Below, in pieces: positions 15,563-23,019 of a stretch of 24,326 bases of DNA. The notes under the pieces are model-generated. The model did no database searches. It was not told the DNA's origin and worked only from the letters and a program-made list of their open reading frames with translations. The stretch is from Planctomycetota bacterium (lineage in GTDB: Bacteria; Planctomycetota; Phycisphaerae; Sedimentisphaerales; Anaerohalosphaeraceae): the NCBI GenBank assembly GCA_030637065.1, contig DAOVVQ010000015.1:1-24326 (forward strand). Direction: 5' to 3'. The position numbers were made by a program, and so were the translations under genes. Position 1 is the first letter of the stretch; every line of letters begins with the position of its first letter.

Positions 15563-15949
15563 TTGGCAGAGGGCGATTTGCTACATTTTGAATTAACGAG
15601 GGATATTATTGGTGCTGCGATGGAGGTCCATGCGGTTATGGGGGCGGGATTTGTTGAAAGTGTCTATGAAGAGGCACTTGCAATTGAGTTTGATTTAAGA
15701 GAGATACCTTATGAGCGGCAAAAGCCTGTTGATGTTTTTTATAAACACAGATTTGCAAAAAAGTTTGTTTGTGACTTTGTGGCTTACGATAAGATAGTTG
15801 TTGAGTTGAAAGCGATCAGAGCGATATCTGATATTGAAACAGCTCAAGTGTTGAATTATTTGAAAGTAACCGGCCTGAATTTGGGATTATTATTCAATTT
15901 CGGTGCACGTTCATTAGAGTACAAAAGGTTAATTGATACAAATCCGTGA
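15563..15949 (+). CDS. GxxExxY protein (PD-(D/E)XK nuclease-like)
   Basis: A 128-residue protein with a TTG start that follows AGAGG at seven bases. The family name motif is present as GFVESVY (29-35). Asp71 (in VCDFVAY) and Glu81-Leu-Lys83 (VVELKAI) form the D...ExK core of PD-(D/E)XK nucleases, followed by Q95 in TAQVLNYL and the GLLFNFG strand. The family is thought to be nuclease-like, but its function is not established to my knowledge. Its last codons and TGA stop are supplied by the right inverted repeat. Low G+C and A/T-ending codons set it apart from the neighbours, which suggests recent arrival. Possible roles: processing the flanking repeats, as RAYT proteins do for REP sequences, or a selfish homing-type nuclease. 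Confidence 0.92.
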   Translation: MAEGDLLHFELTRDIIGAAMEVHAVMGAGFVESVYEEALAIEFDLREIPYERQKPVDVFYKHRFAKKFVCDFVAYDKIVVELKAIRAISDIETAQVLNYLKVTGLNLGLLFNFGARSLEYKRLIDTNP

Positions 15950-15969
15950 AATCCGCGTAATCCGTGGTT
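15940..15969 (+). repeat. Right inverted repeat of the cassette
   Basis: Three 9-bp units, ATCCGTGAA, ATCCGCGTA and ATCCGTGGT. The first unit contains the TGA stop of the GxxExxY gene. Only seven bases separate the repeat from the ATG of the GTPase gene. Confidence 0.85.
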
Positions 15970-15976
15970 CTTTACT

Positions 15977-16963
15977 ATGCCGGCAAATCTTACACCTGAA
16001 TATTTGAAGGCCGACAAGTGGTATAGAAGTGCCTCCGACGATGCCGAGCGGCTGCTTGCTCTTGAGGAGATGCTCCGCACGATCCCCAGGCACAAGGGGA
16101 CTGAGCATATGCGGGCCGAGCTGCGAAAGAAGCTCAGCAAGCTGAAGGCGGCGACCTCAGGTGAAAAAAAAGGCGGCGCGAAACACGTAGACATCTTCCA
16201 CGTACCCAAGAGCGGCGCAGGCCAGGTGGTACTGATCGGGACACCGAACTGCGGCAAAAGCGCCATAGTCGGCGCCCTCTCGAACGCGAAGGTCCATATC
16301 GCAGACTACCCCTTCACCACCGTCAAACCCGTCCCCGGCATGGCCCATTACGAAGACGTCGCCATCCAGCTTGTGGACATGCCCCCGATCACCGCCGATT
16401 ATTCCGCACCGGGCCAGGTTGGAACGTACCGAACCTGCGACATAATCGCTATCGTGATCGACCTTACCCAGGACATCGAAGAGCAGGTGCTTATCTCGAC
16501 GGATTATCTCGAATCGCACCGACTCCTGATTGATGAAAAAACCGCGGAAACCGACACAACCGGGAACCTCCAGGGCAAAAAGGCCTTCATTATTGCTACA
16601 AGGACTGACCTTGCAAAGCCCGGCTCTACCGAAGAACTAACCCGGCTCTGCGCACCCGATTTCGATATCGTCGAAATATCCGCGGAATCTGAACAGGACC
16701 TGATCCGGCTTATGGCTGGGATATACCGGATGCTCGATATAGTGAGGGTCTATGCGAAGAAGCCCGGAAAGCCGGCTGACATGAAGGACCCGTTTACGAT
16801 GCCGACGGGTGCGACGGTACAGGACCTGGCGAACCTGGTACACCGCGAGCTCGCCCAAAAACTGAGATCCGCCCGGGCATGGGGCGAAAACATACACGAC
16901 GGCCAAAACGTACACAGAACATATCAACCGTCAGACAAGGACATAATAGAACTGCACTTTTAA
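15977..16963 (+). CDS. DRG/Obg-like GTPase with TGS domain
   Basis: A 328-residue P-loop GTPase. G1 is GTPNCGKS (88-95), the switch region includes ADYPFTTVKPVPG (109-121), and G3 is DMPP (134-137). A C-terminal TGS domain (about 257-328) ends in the typical YQPSDKDIIELHF. This layout fits DRG-type GTPases of the HSR1/Obg group, which are linked to ribosomes and translation. The G4 motif normally NKxD reads TRTD (208-211), an unusual form that could change base specificity. The charged N-terminal helical region (1-80) fits the family. No clear ribosome-binding site precedes the ATG; the cassette repeat ends seven bases upstream, so the insertion may have replaced the original leader. Confidence 0.88.
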   Translation: MPANLTPEYLKADKWYRSASDDAERLLALEEMLRTIPRHKGTEHMRAELRKKLSKLKAATSGEKKGGAKHVDIFHVPKSGAGQVVLIGTPNCGKSAIVGALSNAKVHIADYPFTTVKPVPGMAHYEDVAIQLVDMPPITADYSAPGQVGTYRTCDIIAIVIDLTQDIEEQVLISTDYLESHRLLIDEKTAETDTTGNLQGKKAFIIATRTDLAKPGSTEELTRLCAPDFDIVEISAESEQDLIRLMAGIYRMLDIVRVYAKKPGKPADMKDPFTMPTGATVQDLANLVHRELAQKLRSARAWGENIHDGQNVHRTYQPSDKDIIELHF

Positions 16964-17043
16964 GAAGAATTTAGTAAACTAACCGTCAGTCCCGCACAGC
17001 AGCGTCCACCCCGGATGTGACCTGAAACGGGGATATAGAACTA

Positions 17044-17074
17044 TAATCCGTGAAAATCTGCTAAATTCGTGGTT
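17044..17074 (+). repeat. Degenerate solo copy of the ATCCGTG repeat
   Basis: Recognisable units ATCCGTGAAA, ATCTGCTAA and ATTCGTGGT, in the same orientation as the right cassette repeat. It lies in the 134-bp gap after the GTPase gene. The rest of that gap (16964-17043) shows only a weak CCCCG/CGGGG stem at 17009-17032. Confidence 0.65.
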
Positions 17075-17097
17075 AAAAACAGAAGGGACCAAAAAAC

Positions 17098-17292
17098 ATG
17101 GAATGTCAAAAAGAGCAAAATCTCGAAATATGCAACTGTTCCTACCCCGGCTGCAGCAGAAAGGGTATCTGCTGCCAGTGCCTGAAATATCATCTGTCAA
17201 GCCAGCAACTCCCGGCCTGCTGTTTTCCTGACGAGATCGAAAAAACATACGACCGCAGCTTCAAACAATTCGCAAAGGCGTGGAACCTATAA
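17098..17292 (+). CDS. DUF6485-like cysteine-rich small protein
   Basis: A 64-residue protein with eight cysteines: C3, C12, C14, C19, C25, C26, C28, then C41/C42 near ACCFPDE. The pattern CNCSYPGCSRKGICCQCLKY, followed by LPACCFPDEIEKTYDRS, matches the small DUF6485 family of anaerobe and planctomycete genomes as I recall it. It is probably a metal-binding or Fe-S mini-protein of unknown function. The ATG is preceded by AAGGGACC, a good ribosome-binding site. It is 27 bases upstream of the GT-C/TPR gene and may be co-transcribed with it. Confidence 0.8.
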   Translation: MECQKEQNLEICNCSYPGCSRKGICCQCLKYHLSSQQLPACCFPDEIEKTYDRSFKQFAKAWNL

Positions 17293-17319
17293 CATAATTA
17301 CCGGGACCGTTAACCGCCA

Positions 17320-19146
17320 ATGAAAGCCAACAGCGACAGACTAAAAACTCTCTGGCTTTGCCTGCTTCTTGCTGGTGTTACTTTTGTTGCCTTCGAGCGT
17401 GTTCGTGTCAATGAATTCGTCAACTATGACGACGACAAATACGTCACGAAAAACCCGCACGTAAACGAAGGGCTCTCCCGCGAATCGATCGTCTGGGCGT
17501 TTACCGAAAGCCACGCCTCGAACTGGCACCCTCTGACATGGATCAGCCACATGATCGATTGCAGGCTTTTCGGCACGAATGCGGCTGGCCACCACATAAC
17601 CAACCTGCTCCTGCACGTCGCCAACACGATCCTGCTCTTTCTGCTGCTGAAATGGATGACCGGGTCGCTTTGGCCAAGTGTTTTTGCCGCTGTCGCGTTC
17701 GCCATTCACCCCCTCGGCGTCGAATCCGTCGCCTGGATAGCGGAGCGAAAGGACGTCCTGAGCACCTTCTTCTGGATGCTGACCTTATGGGCTTATATCC
17801 GTTACGCACGCCGGGCGGGCATTATCCGCTATCTTCTGGTGATGGCGGGCCTTTGTCTCGGCCTGATGGCAAAACCGATGGTCGTAACGCTTCCGTTTGT
17901 GCTGCTGCTGTTGGACTATTGGCCGCTTGGGCGATTTTCATGGCAAAAAGACGAGTCCGGCCCGCTCAGCGACCAATTGCATCGACCCGTCTTCCCAGCC
18001 GCATCGACCGCCCGGCTTATCGGTGAAAAAATCCCACTGATCGCCCTGGCAGCCCTTTCAAGTGTGATCACTTTCATCGTCCAGCAGCGCGGCGGGGCAA
18101 TGGTCCAGATCGAACACATACCCCTGAACCTGCGGATACCCAACGCCCTGGTATCATACGTCAGCTACTTAGGCAAGATGGTCTGGCCCGTCAACTTGGC
18201 GCCGCTGTATCCGTTTAGCACAGCTGGCATACCGATGTGGCAGCCGATAGCGGCCTTCGCGGTGCTGCTGGCAATGACGACCCTCGTGCTTTGTCTGGTG
18301 CGTAAACGGGGATATCTGGCGGTCGGATGGTTCTGGTACCTCGGCACTCTCGTCCCCGTCATCGGCCTGGTCCAGGTAGGCGTCCAATCAATGGCTGACC
18401 GCTATACATATCTGCCGTCGATCGGAATATCTATCATGATAGCGTGGGCCTTCGCCGAACTCGTTGCAAGACGGCGCACACTCAGGCCTGCTGTCTCGAC
18501 CGTCGCGGTGCTGCTGTGCCTGCTGATGCTGATCGGCACACGCAAACAGGTGCGGTATTGGAGAGACAATATCACCCTGTTCGAACATGCGTGCCAGACG
18601 GCGCCAACCAACTATATCATGCAGAATAATCTGGGTATTACGCTAAAAGAACACCAAAGATTTGCCGAGGCCATCGAGCATTTCAAGATCGCCTTACAAC
18701 TCAAAAAAGACTCGTACGAAGTACATTTTAACCTGGCAAACGTCCTCAAGGACACCGCCGACTATGACGGCGCGATGTACCACTACCGAAAGGCGCTCAA
18801 AATCGAGGAGAAAGCCAACGTACATCACAGCATGGCTATGGCCCTGTTCGAGCAAAAGGAATTCGACGAAGCCGTAAGCCACTACCGCGCGGCGGTTAAG
18901 ATCGACCCGGACTTTGTGCGGGCAAGATACGATCTGGCGGTAGCGCTTACACAACTGAAAAAATACGAAGAGGCGATCGAGCAGTTCAGACTGCTCCTGC
19001 TTACCCACCCAGACGATGCCGACCTGTACTGCAATCTCGGCGTGGTCCTGAGCTATAACGGCCAAAAAAACGAGGCCTCAGCCGCCTACCGAAAGGCCCT
19101 CGAAATCGACCCGAAACACGATCGCGCCCTGAAAGCCACCAGGTAA
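17320..19146 (+). CDS. GT-C-like membrane glycosyltransferase with TPR repeats
   Basis: A 608-residue protein. The N-terminal two thirds hold about ten hydrophobic membrane segments. Acidic YDDDKYV (36-42), right after the first membrane segment, is the position and type of the catalytic acidic motif of GT-C enzymes. NWHPLTWISHMID (69-80), HHITNLLLH and HPLGVESVAWIAERKDVLS (130-148) are conserved in TMTC-like bacterial homologues. From about residue 425 to the end come about five TPR units (for example NNLGITLKEHQRFAEAIEHF and ARYDLAVALTQLKKYEEAIE). Such proteins are predicted to transfer a lipid-linked sugar outside the cytoplasm, with the TPRs binding protein partners; activity is not proven. 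The next gene, recR, has its own promoter just after the stop. Confidence 0.87.
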   Translation: MKANSDRLKTLWLCLLLAGVTFVAFERVRVNEFVNYDDDKYVTKNPHVNEGLSRESIVWAFTESHASNWHPLTWISHMIDCRLFGTNAAGHHITNLLLHVANTILLFLLLKWMTGSLWPSVFAAVAFAIHPLGVESVAWIAERKDVLSTFFWMLTLWAYIRYARRAGIIRYLLVMAGLCLGLMAKPMVVTLPFVLLLLDYWPLGRFSWQKDESGPLSDQLHRPVFPAASTARLIGEKIPLIALAALSSVITFIVQQRGGAMVQIEHIPLNLRIPNALVSYVSYLGKMVWPVNLAPLYPFSTAGIPMWQPIAAFAVLLAMTTLVLCLVRKRGYLAVGWFWYLGTLVPVIGLVQVGVQSMADRYTYLPSIGISIMIAWAFAELVARRRTLRPAVSTVAVLLCLLMLIGTRKQVRYWRDNITLFEHACQTAPTNYIMQNNLGITLKEHQRFAEAIEHFKIALQLKKDSYEVHFNLANVLKDTADYDGAMYHYRKALKIEEKANVHHSMAMALFEQKEFDEAVSHYRAAVKIDPDFVRARYDLAVALTQLKKYEEAIEQFRLLLLTHPDDADLYCNLGVVLSYNGQKNEASAAYRKALEIDPKHDRALKATR

Positions 19147-19151
19147 AGGTG

Positions 19152-19180
19152 TTGACAGCACAAGCGATAAATTATATGGT
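19152..19180 (+). promoter_or_regulatory. Sigma-70-type promoter of recR
   Basis: A perfect TTGACA (19152-19157), a 17-bp spacer and TATGGT (19175-19180), about 50 bases before the recR ATG. The recR gene may therefore be transcribed independently of the TPR gene. Confidence 0.6.
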
Positions 19181-19230
19181 GTTTTTTGGACAGGCGTAAG
19201 TTGCAAAAAGAATCTCTGTAAGGTGCCGTG

Positions 19231-19836
19231 ATGAATCCTGAATATACCGAAAGTTTGAATAAGCTTATTGAAGAGTTTGGCAGGCTGCCTGGGGTTGGTC
19301 CCAAGACAGCCGAGCGGATGGCCTTTCATATCCTGCGGACCTCCGCTGACGAGGCGATGGGGCTGGCTAAGGCGATCGGCGACCTCAAGAAGAATATTCG
19401 CCAGTGCAGTATATGCTTCGGTCTTGCTGAGGATGAGACCTGCCGGATATGCTCGGATTCCCGACGCGATCACAGCGTTATTTGCGTAGTCGAGCAGTCG
19501 AAGGACGTTATCAGTCTCGAAAAGACCGGTCTGTGCAAATGGGTCTACCATGTTCTCAACGGTCACATCGCCCCCTTAGAGGGCATCGAGCCCAGCGACC
19601 TGACGATAGATGCCCTCGTAAGGCGTGTGCGGGCCGGTTCGGTTACCGAGGTGGTGATGGCGACGAACCCGAATATCGAAGGTGACGGCACGACTCTGTA
19701 TATCAGCTCTCTGCTTCGGCCCTTGAATGTCAGGGTCACCCGGCTTGCCCGCGGTCTGGCTACGGGCAGCAGTATCGAATACGCCAGCGGCTCGATGTTG
19801 GCTGATGCGATACAGGCGAGGAGCCGGCTGGAGTAG
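19231..19836 (+). CDS. recR: Recombination mediator RecR
   Basis: A 201-residue protein of typical length. It contains the helix-hairpin-helix LPGVGPKTAERMAFHIL (19-35), a C4 zinc finger with Cys59, Cys62, Cys71 and Cys74, and a TOPRIM domain beginning at ICVVEQSKDV. The C-terminal GLATGSSIEYA segment is also conserved. With RecF/RecO it helps load RecA at gapped DNA. The ATG at 19231 is chosen over the GTG three bases earlier because TAAGG lies seven bases before it. The usual dnaX-ybaB neighbours are absent. It is followed by rpoN, which has its own candidate promoter. Confidence 0.97.
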   Translation: MNPEYTESLNKLIEEFGRLPGVGPKTAERMAFHILRTSADEAMGLAKAIGDLKKNIRQCSICFGLAEDETCRICSDSRRDHSVICVVEQSKDVISLEKTGLCKWVYHVLNGHIAPLEGIEPSDLTIDALVRRVRAGSVTEVVMATNPNIEGDGTTLYISSLLRPLNVRVTRLARGLATGSSIEYASGSMLADAIQARSRLE

Positions 19837-19923
19837 CTGCGGGCTGGCAAACCCGTCTTGGGCGGGATTTAGAGAGATTCTTCGCTAAGTTTTCATTTGA
19901 AATGTTACTTTCCCGCTGGTTTG

Positions 19924-19932
19924 TGGTATAAT
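19924..19932 (+). promoter_or_regulatory. Extended -10 promoter of rpoN
   Basis: TGGTATAAT combines a TG extended -10 with a perfect TATAAT (19927-19932), 54 bases before the rpoN ATG. No strong -35 was found (TTACTT is at 19905-19910), which is usual for extended -10 promoters. Confidence 0.55.
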
Positions 19933-19985
19933 GTGCGTGTGAGGGGGCCGGAAATGTTGATTAAGCGGTTACGGGTGGTTTATCC

Positions 19986-21485
19986 ATGAAGATGTCGATG
20001 ACAGGTCATATGCGTATGGAGCAGCGGATGAAGCTCGCTCCGCGCATGATCCAGTCTATGGAGGTGTTGCAGCTTCCGCTATTGGCGCTTCAGGAAAAGA
20101 TAGAGGCCGAATTGAACAGCAATCCGGTTCTCGAGGTGGCTCAGGATCAGCCCGAAGACGGTCTCGATCAGCAGGCCGGCGGCGAGGAAGATTCGCAGGC
20201 CTCAGCCGATGCGGTCGATCAGCAGGAACTGGTCGTTGAAGATAACTCCAATAATGTTGAAGATTTTCAGCGGCTGGCGACCTTGGGGGAAACCGATGGG
20301 GGCTTTAGCGATCACATGGACAGTGTGCTTCCATATCGCGTTCGGCGCAGCTCCGATGAGCCGGACCGCAAGCTCGAAGCGCTGCGCAACACAGCCGCTA
20401 ACGAAAAATCGCTCAACGACCATCTGATCGAGCAGTGGGGGCTGGTCGAGGCCCAGGAACCGGTCAAGCAGGCCGGCAGCCTGATCATCGACTATATCGA
20501 CGAAAAGGGCTATTTGACTGTCAGGGTCGAGCAGTTGCACAATAAGGACAAGCACAACTTCGGTATCGACGAGCTAAACGAGGCACTGGGGCTTGTCCAG
20601 AAGCTCGAGCCGACAGGGGTCGGGGCACGGGACCTTAAGGAATGCCTGCTGATCCAGATGGCGCAGTTTCCGGAAGATATGTCGTTTGAGATGCGTCTGG
20701 TGAAGAATCACTGGAACGACCTGCTGGATAACCGCCTGCCGCAGATCGCCCGGAAGATGAAGTGCGATGTCGAGCAGATCAACGATGCGATCAGGCACAT
20801 GAGCAAGCTGGACACCTCGCCCGGTCTTCAGGTCGGCAGAAACGACAATCATCCGATCACCGCCGATATCAGCGTCGAGCCCAATGAAAGCGGACCCGGC
20901 TATATCGTCACCCTGACCGATACGCACATCCCCAATCTGAGGATAAACGATTATTATTCGAAGATGTCCCGTGACCGCAAGATCGACACTAAGACCCGCG
21001 AGTTTCTCCAGCAGAATGTCCGCTCGGCCCAGTGGTTCATGGATGCGATCGTCCAGCGAAAAAATACGCTGCTAAGGGTGGCGCGGGCGGTGGTCAGGCG
21101 TCAAAGCGAGTTCTTTGAAAAGGGCCAGCTCTTCCTTAAGCCCCTGCCCATGGCGACGGTTGCCGACGAGGTGGGCGTTCATATCGCGACTGTCTCGCGT
21201 GCCGTTGCCGGAAAATATATCCAGTGTCCCCAGGGAATACTGCCTCTGCGGGGGTTCTTCAGCGGCGGGATGGAAGATGCAAACGGTAAGAGTCGAAGCT
21301 GGGACGCTGTCAGGGCCCGGCTCCAGCAGATTGTCGACGACGAGGACAAATCCAAGCCGCTAAACGACGACGATATTCGCCACAAATTAGCCGAAGCGGG
21401 GATGGGCAAACTCGCCCGCAGGACCGTTGCCAAGTACCGAAAACTGCTGAATATCCCCACAGCTAGGTTCAGAAAGAAGTACTAA
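19986..21485 (+). CDS. rpoN: RNA polymerase sigma-54 factor
   Basis: A 499-residue protein. Region I has the Gln/Leu-rich activator-interacting segment near the N-terminus (MKLAPRMIQSMEVLQLPLLA). An acidic linker follows at about 50-110. The core-binding domain contains LEPTGVGARDLKECLLIQ, and the C-terminal RpoN box ARRTVAKYRK (477-486) recognises the -24 element. The helix-turn-helix VADEVGVHIATVSRAVAGKYI precedes it. It directs transcription from -24/-12 promoters and needs AAA+ activators, none of which is encoded in the window. Several Met codons crowd the start; the first, at 19986, is used, but starts 6 or 12 bases later are possible. The usual downstream hpf and pts genes are absent. 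Confidence 0.97.
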   Translation: MKMSMTGHMRMEQRMKLAPRMIQSMEVLQLPLLALQEKIEAELNSNPVLEVAQDQPEDGLDQQAGGEEDSQASADAVDQQELVVEDNSNNVEDFQRLATLGETDGGFSDHMDSVLPYRVRRSSDEPDRKLEALRNTAANEKSLNDHLIEQWGLVEAQEPVKQAGSLIIDYIDEKGYLTVRVEQLHNKDKHNFGIDELNEALGLVQKLEPTGVGARDLKECLLIQMAQFPEDMSFEMRLVKNHWNDLLDNRLPQIARKMKCDVEQINDAIRHMSKLDTSPGLQVGRNDNHPITADISVEPNESGPGYIVTLTDTHIPNLRINDYYSKMSRDRKIDTKTREFLQQNVRSAQWFMDAIVQRKNTLLRVARAVVRRQSEFFEKGQLFLKPLPMATVADEVGVHIATVSRAVAGKYIQCPQGILPLRGFFSGGMEDANGKSRSWDAVRARLQQIVDDEDKSKPLNDDDIRHKLAEAGMGKLARRTVAKYRKLLNIPTARFRKKY

Positions 21486-21583
21486 GAGCAAAATCTGTCA
21501 TTATCCCAACCCATGACAAAGATGGCGGTGTCAGGTGGCAATGGCGCTGTCCGTTCTTTGACCAATGGAGGTATGAAACAGGC

Positions 21584-22978
21584 ATGAAAGGTGCTCGAAT
21601 AATGAACCGGCGGCGGTTTTTGTCGGCCTCAGCCGGCGTCACAGCGGCTGCTTCGGCGTCATTTCCTTTTATATCACCCTGCCTGTCGCTGGGCAAGACG
21701 GCGGTCGCTGCCAGTGAGCGCGTTACTTTGGGCTTTATCGGAGTCGGCAACCGGGGCAGGCAGATTTTAGAGGGATTTCTTTCCCTGCCGGGCTTTCAGG
21801 TTGTCGCCGTAAGTGACGTCATCGCCGAGAGACGCACAGCGGCCAGAGTGAAGATCGAGAGCTGCTATGCCGCCGGACGATCCAAAAAGCAATACCCTGG
21901 CATCGATGAATACAACGATTTTCGCGACCTCATCGCCAGGGACGATATTGACGCGGTCGTTATCGCAACCCCGGACCACTGGCATGTATTACACGCACTT
22001 GCCGCGATCAGGGCGGGCAAGGATGTCTATCTTGAAAAACCGTTAGGGCTAAGTCTCCATGAGGACTGGACGTTGCGGGATGCCGTCAGGCGGCATGGAA
22101 CCGTCTTTCAGTTCGGTACTCAGCAGCGGTCCGATGTGAAATTTCGCCGGGCGTGTGAGTTGGTGCGAAACGGAAAGATCGGCGAGTTGATGACCGTTTA
22201 CGTCTGGTCGCCCGTAAGTCGAAGTGGTGGATCGCTTGAGGTCGCACCCGTCCCCGCTGGGCTCGATTATGATATGTGGCTCGGCCCGGCACCTTTTACG
22301 CCGTATACCAAAGACCGCTGCTCGAACAGGGTAACTACCGACCCGTCCATAAGCGGCGAGCCGAAGGTATGGCCTTTTATCACCGACTATTGCCTCGGCT
22401 GGATCGCCGGTTGGGGTGTGCACCCGCTGGATATAGCCTTTTGGGGAGCCGGCGAGCAGTTAACCGGGCCCGTCGAGATACAGGGCACAGGAGTCTTTCC
22501 CAATGAGGGCGTCTGCGACACAGCCGTCGACTGGAACATTGATGCACGTTACACAAAGACCGGCATGCCGCTGAAATTCAAGGGCACTCCGTCGGCGGGC
22601 TCGTGGAAGAAGCGATTCAGGATACCCGGCGGGCACGGGACGGTCTTTGAGGGGACCCAGGGCTGGGTCAGTGTCGCCAGGGGCAGGATCGAAGCACATC
22701 CGAAATCGCTGCTCGATTCGGCGACCGGCGCAAATGACATTTATCTTTATAAGAGCCTCGATCACGCCGCTAATTTTCTCGATTGCATCAAGAGCCGGGC
22801 AAAAACCATCTGTACGATCGACGATGCGGTAACCGTGGACACTTTTTGCCACTTAAGCGACATGGCGACGCAACTTGAGCGAAAACTCACCTGGGATCCC
22901 GAAAAGGAGCGGTTCGTTAATGACCCTGCTGCCAACCGGATGCTCACGCGCTCGATGCGCAGTCCATGGCGGCTGTGA
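21584..22978 (+). CDS. Tat-exported Gfo/Idh/MocA-family oxidoreductase
   Basis: A 464-residue protein. The N-terminus, NRRRFLSASAGVTAAAS, is a twin-arginine signal, so a folded, cofactor-loaded protein would be exported. The Rossmann loop GFIGVGNRGR (50-59), DHWH (131-134) and the family motif EKP (151-153) define an NAD(P)-binding sugar dehydrogenase fold. WGVHPLDIAFWG contains the conserved His280 and Asp283 of the active-site region. Substrates of this family are sugars, sugar acids or inositols. GGAGGT lies 11 bases before the ATG at 21584; the ATG at 21602 (MNRRRF) is an alternative with a poorer site. The next gene is a ThuA-like protein, a common pairing in planctomycetes. Confidence 0.92.
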   Translation: MKGARIMNRRRFLSASAGVTAAASASFPFISPCLSLGKTAVAASERVTLGFIGVGNRGRQILEGFLSLPGFQVVAVSDVIAERRTAARVKIESCYAAGRSKKQYPGIDEYNDFRDLIARDDIDAVVIATPDHWHVLHALAAIRAGKDVYLEKPLGLSLHEDWTLRDAVRRHGTVFQFGTQQRSDVKFRRACELVRNGKIGELMTVYVWSPVSRSGGSLEVAPVPAGLDYDMWLGPAPFTPYTKDRCSNRVTTDPSISGEPKVWPFITDYCLGWIAGWGVHPLDIAFWGAGEQLTGPVEIQGTGVFPNEGVCDTAVDWNIDARYTKTGMPLKFKGTPSAGSWKKRFRIPGGHGTVFEGTQGWVSVARGRIEAHPKSLLDSATGANDIYLYKSLDHAANFLDCIKSRAKTICTIDDAVTVDTFCHLSDMATQLERKLTWDPEKERFVNDPAANRMLTRSMRSPWRL

Positions 22979-23019
22979 GCGAAAGCTGTAATAATCCATA
23001 AATAGTGAAAGGAAATACA

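Larger units (their letters stand above)
15518..15969 (+). mobile_element. Putative GxxExxY cassette with 30-bp terminal inverted repeats
   Basis: A 452-bp unit bounded by inverted repeats at 15518-15547 and 15940-15969 that match at 28 of 30 positions when one is reversed. The only gene inside encodes a GxxExxY protein. Counted over 15601-15900, the cassette is about 38% G+C, against about 60% in sampled 60-base stretches of leuB and the GTPase gene. It sits between the leuB stop and the start of the GTPase gene. Mobility is inferred; no target-site duplication was identified. Confidence 0.6.

Noticed and set aside
17009..17032. CCCCG/CGGGG stem after the GTPase gene
   Set aside because: A five-base stem with a 14-base loop and no T-run is too weak to call a terminator.
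21573..21587. Four-codon ATG frame overlapping the Gfo/Idh start
   Set aside because: The GGAGGT site abuts this ATG without spacing, so initiation is unlikely. The site serves the ATG at 21584 instead.
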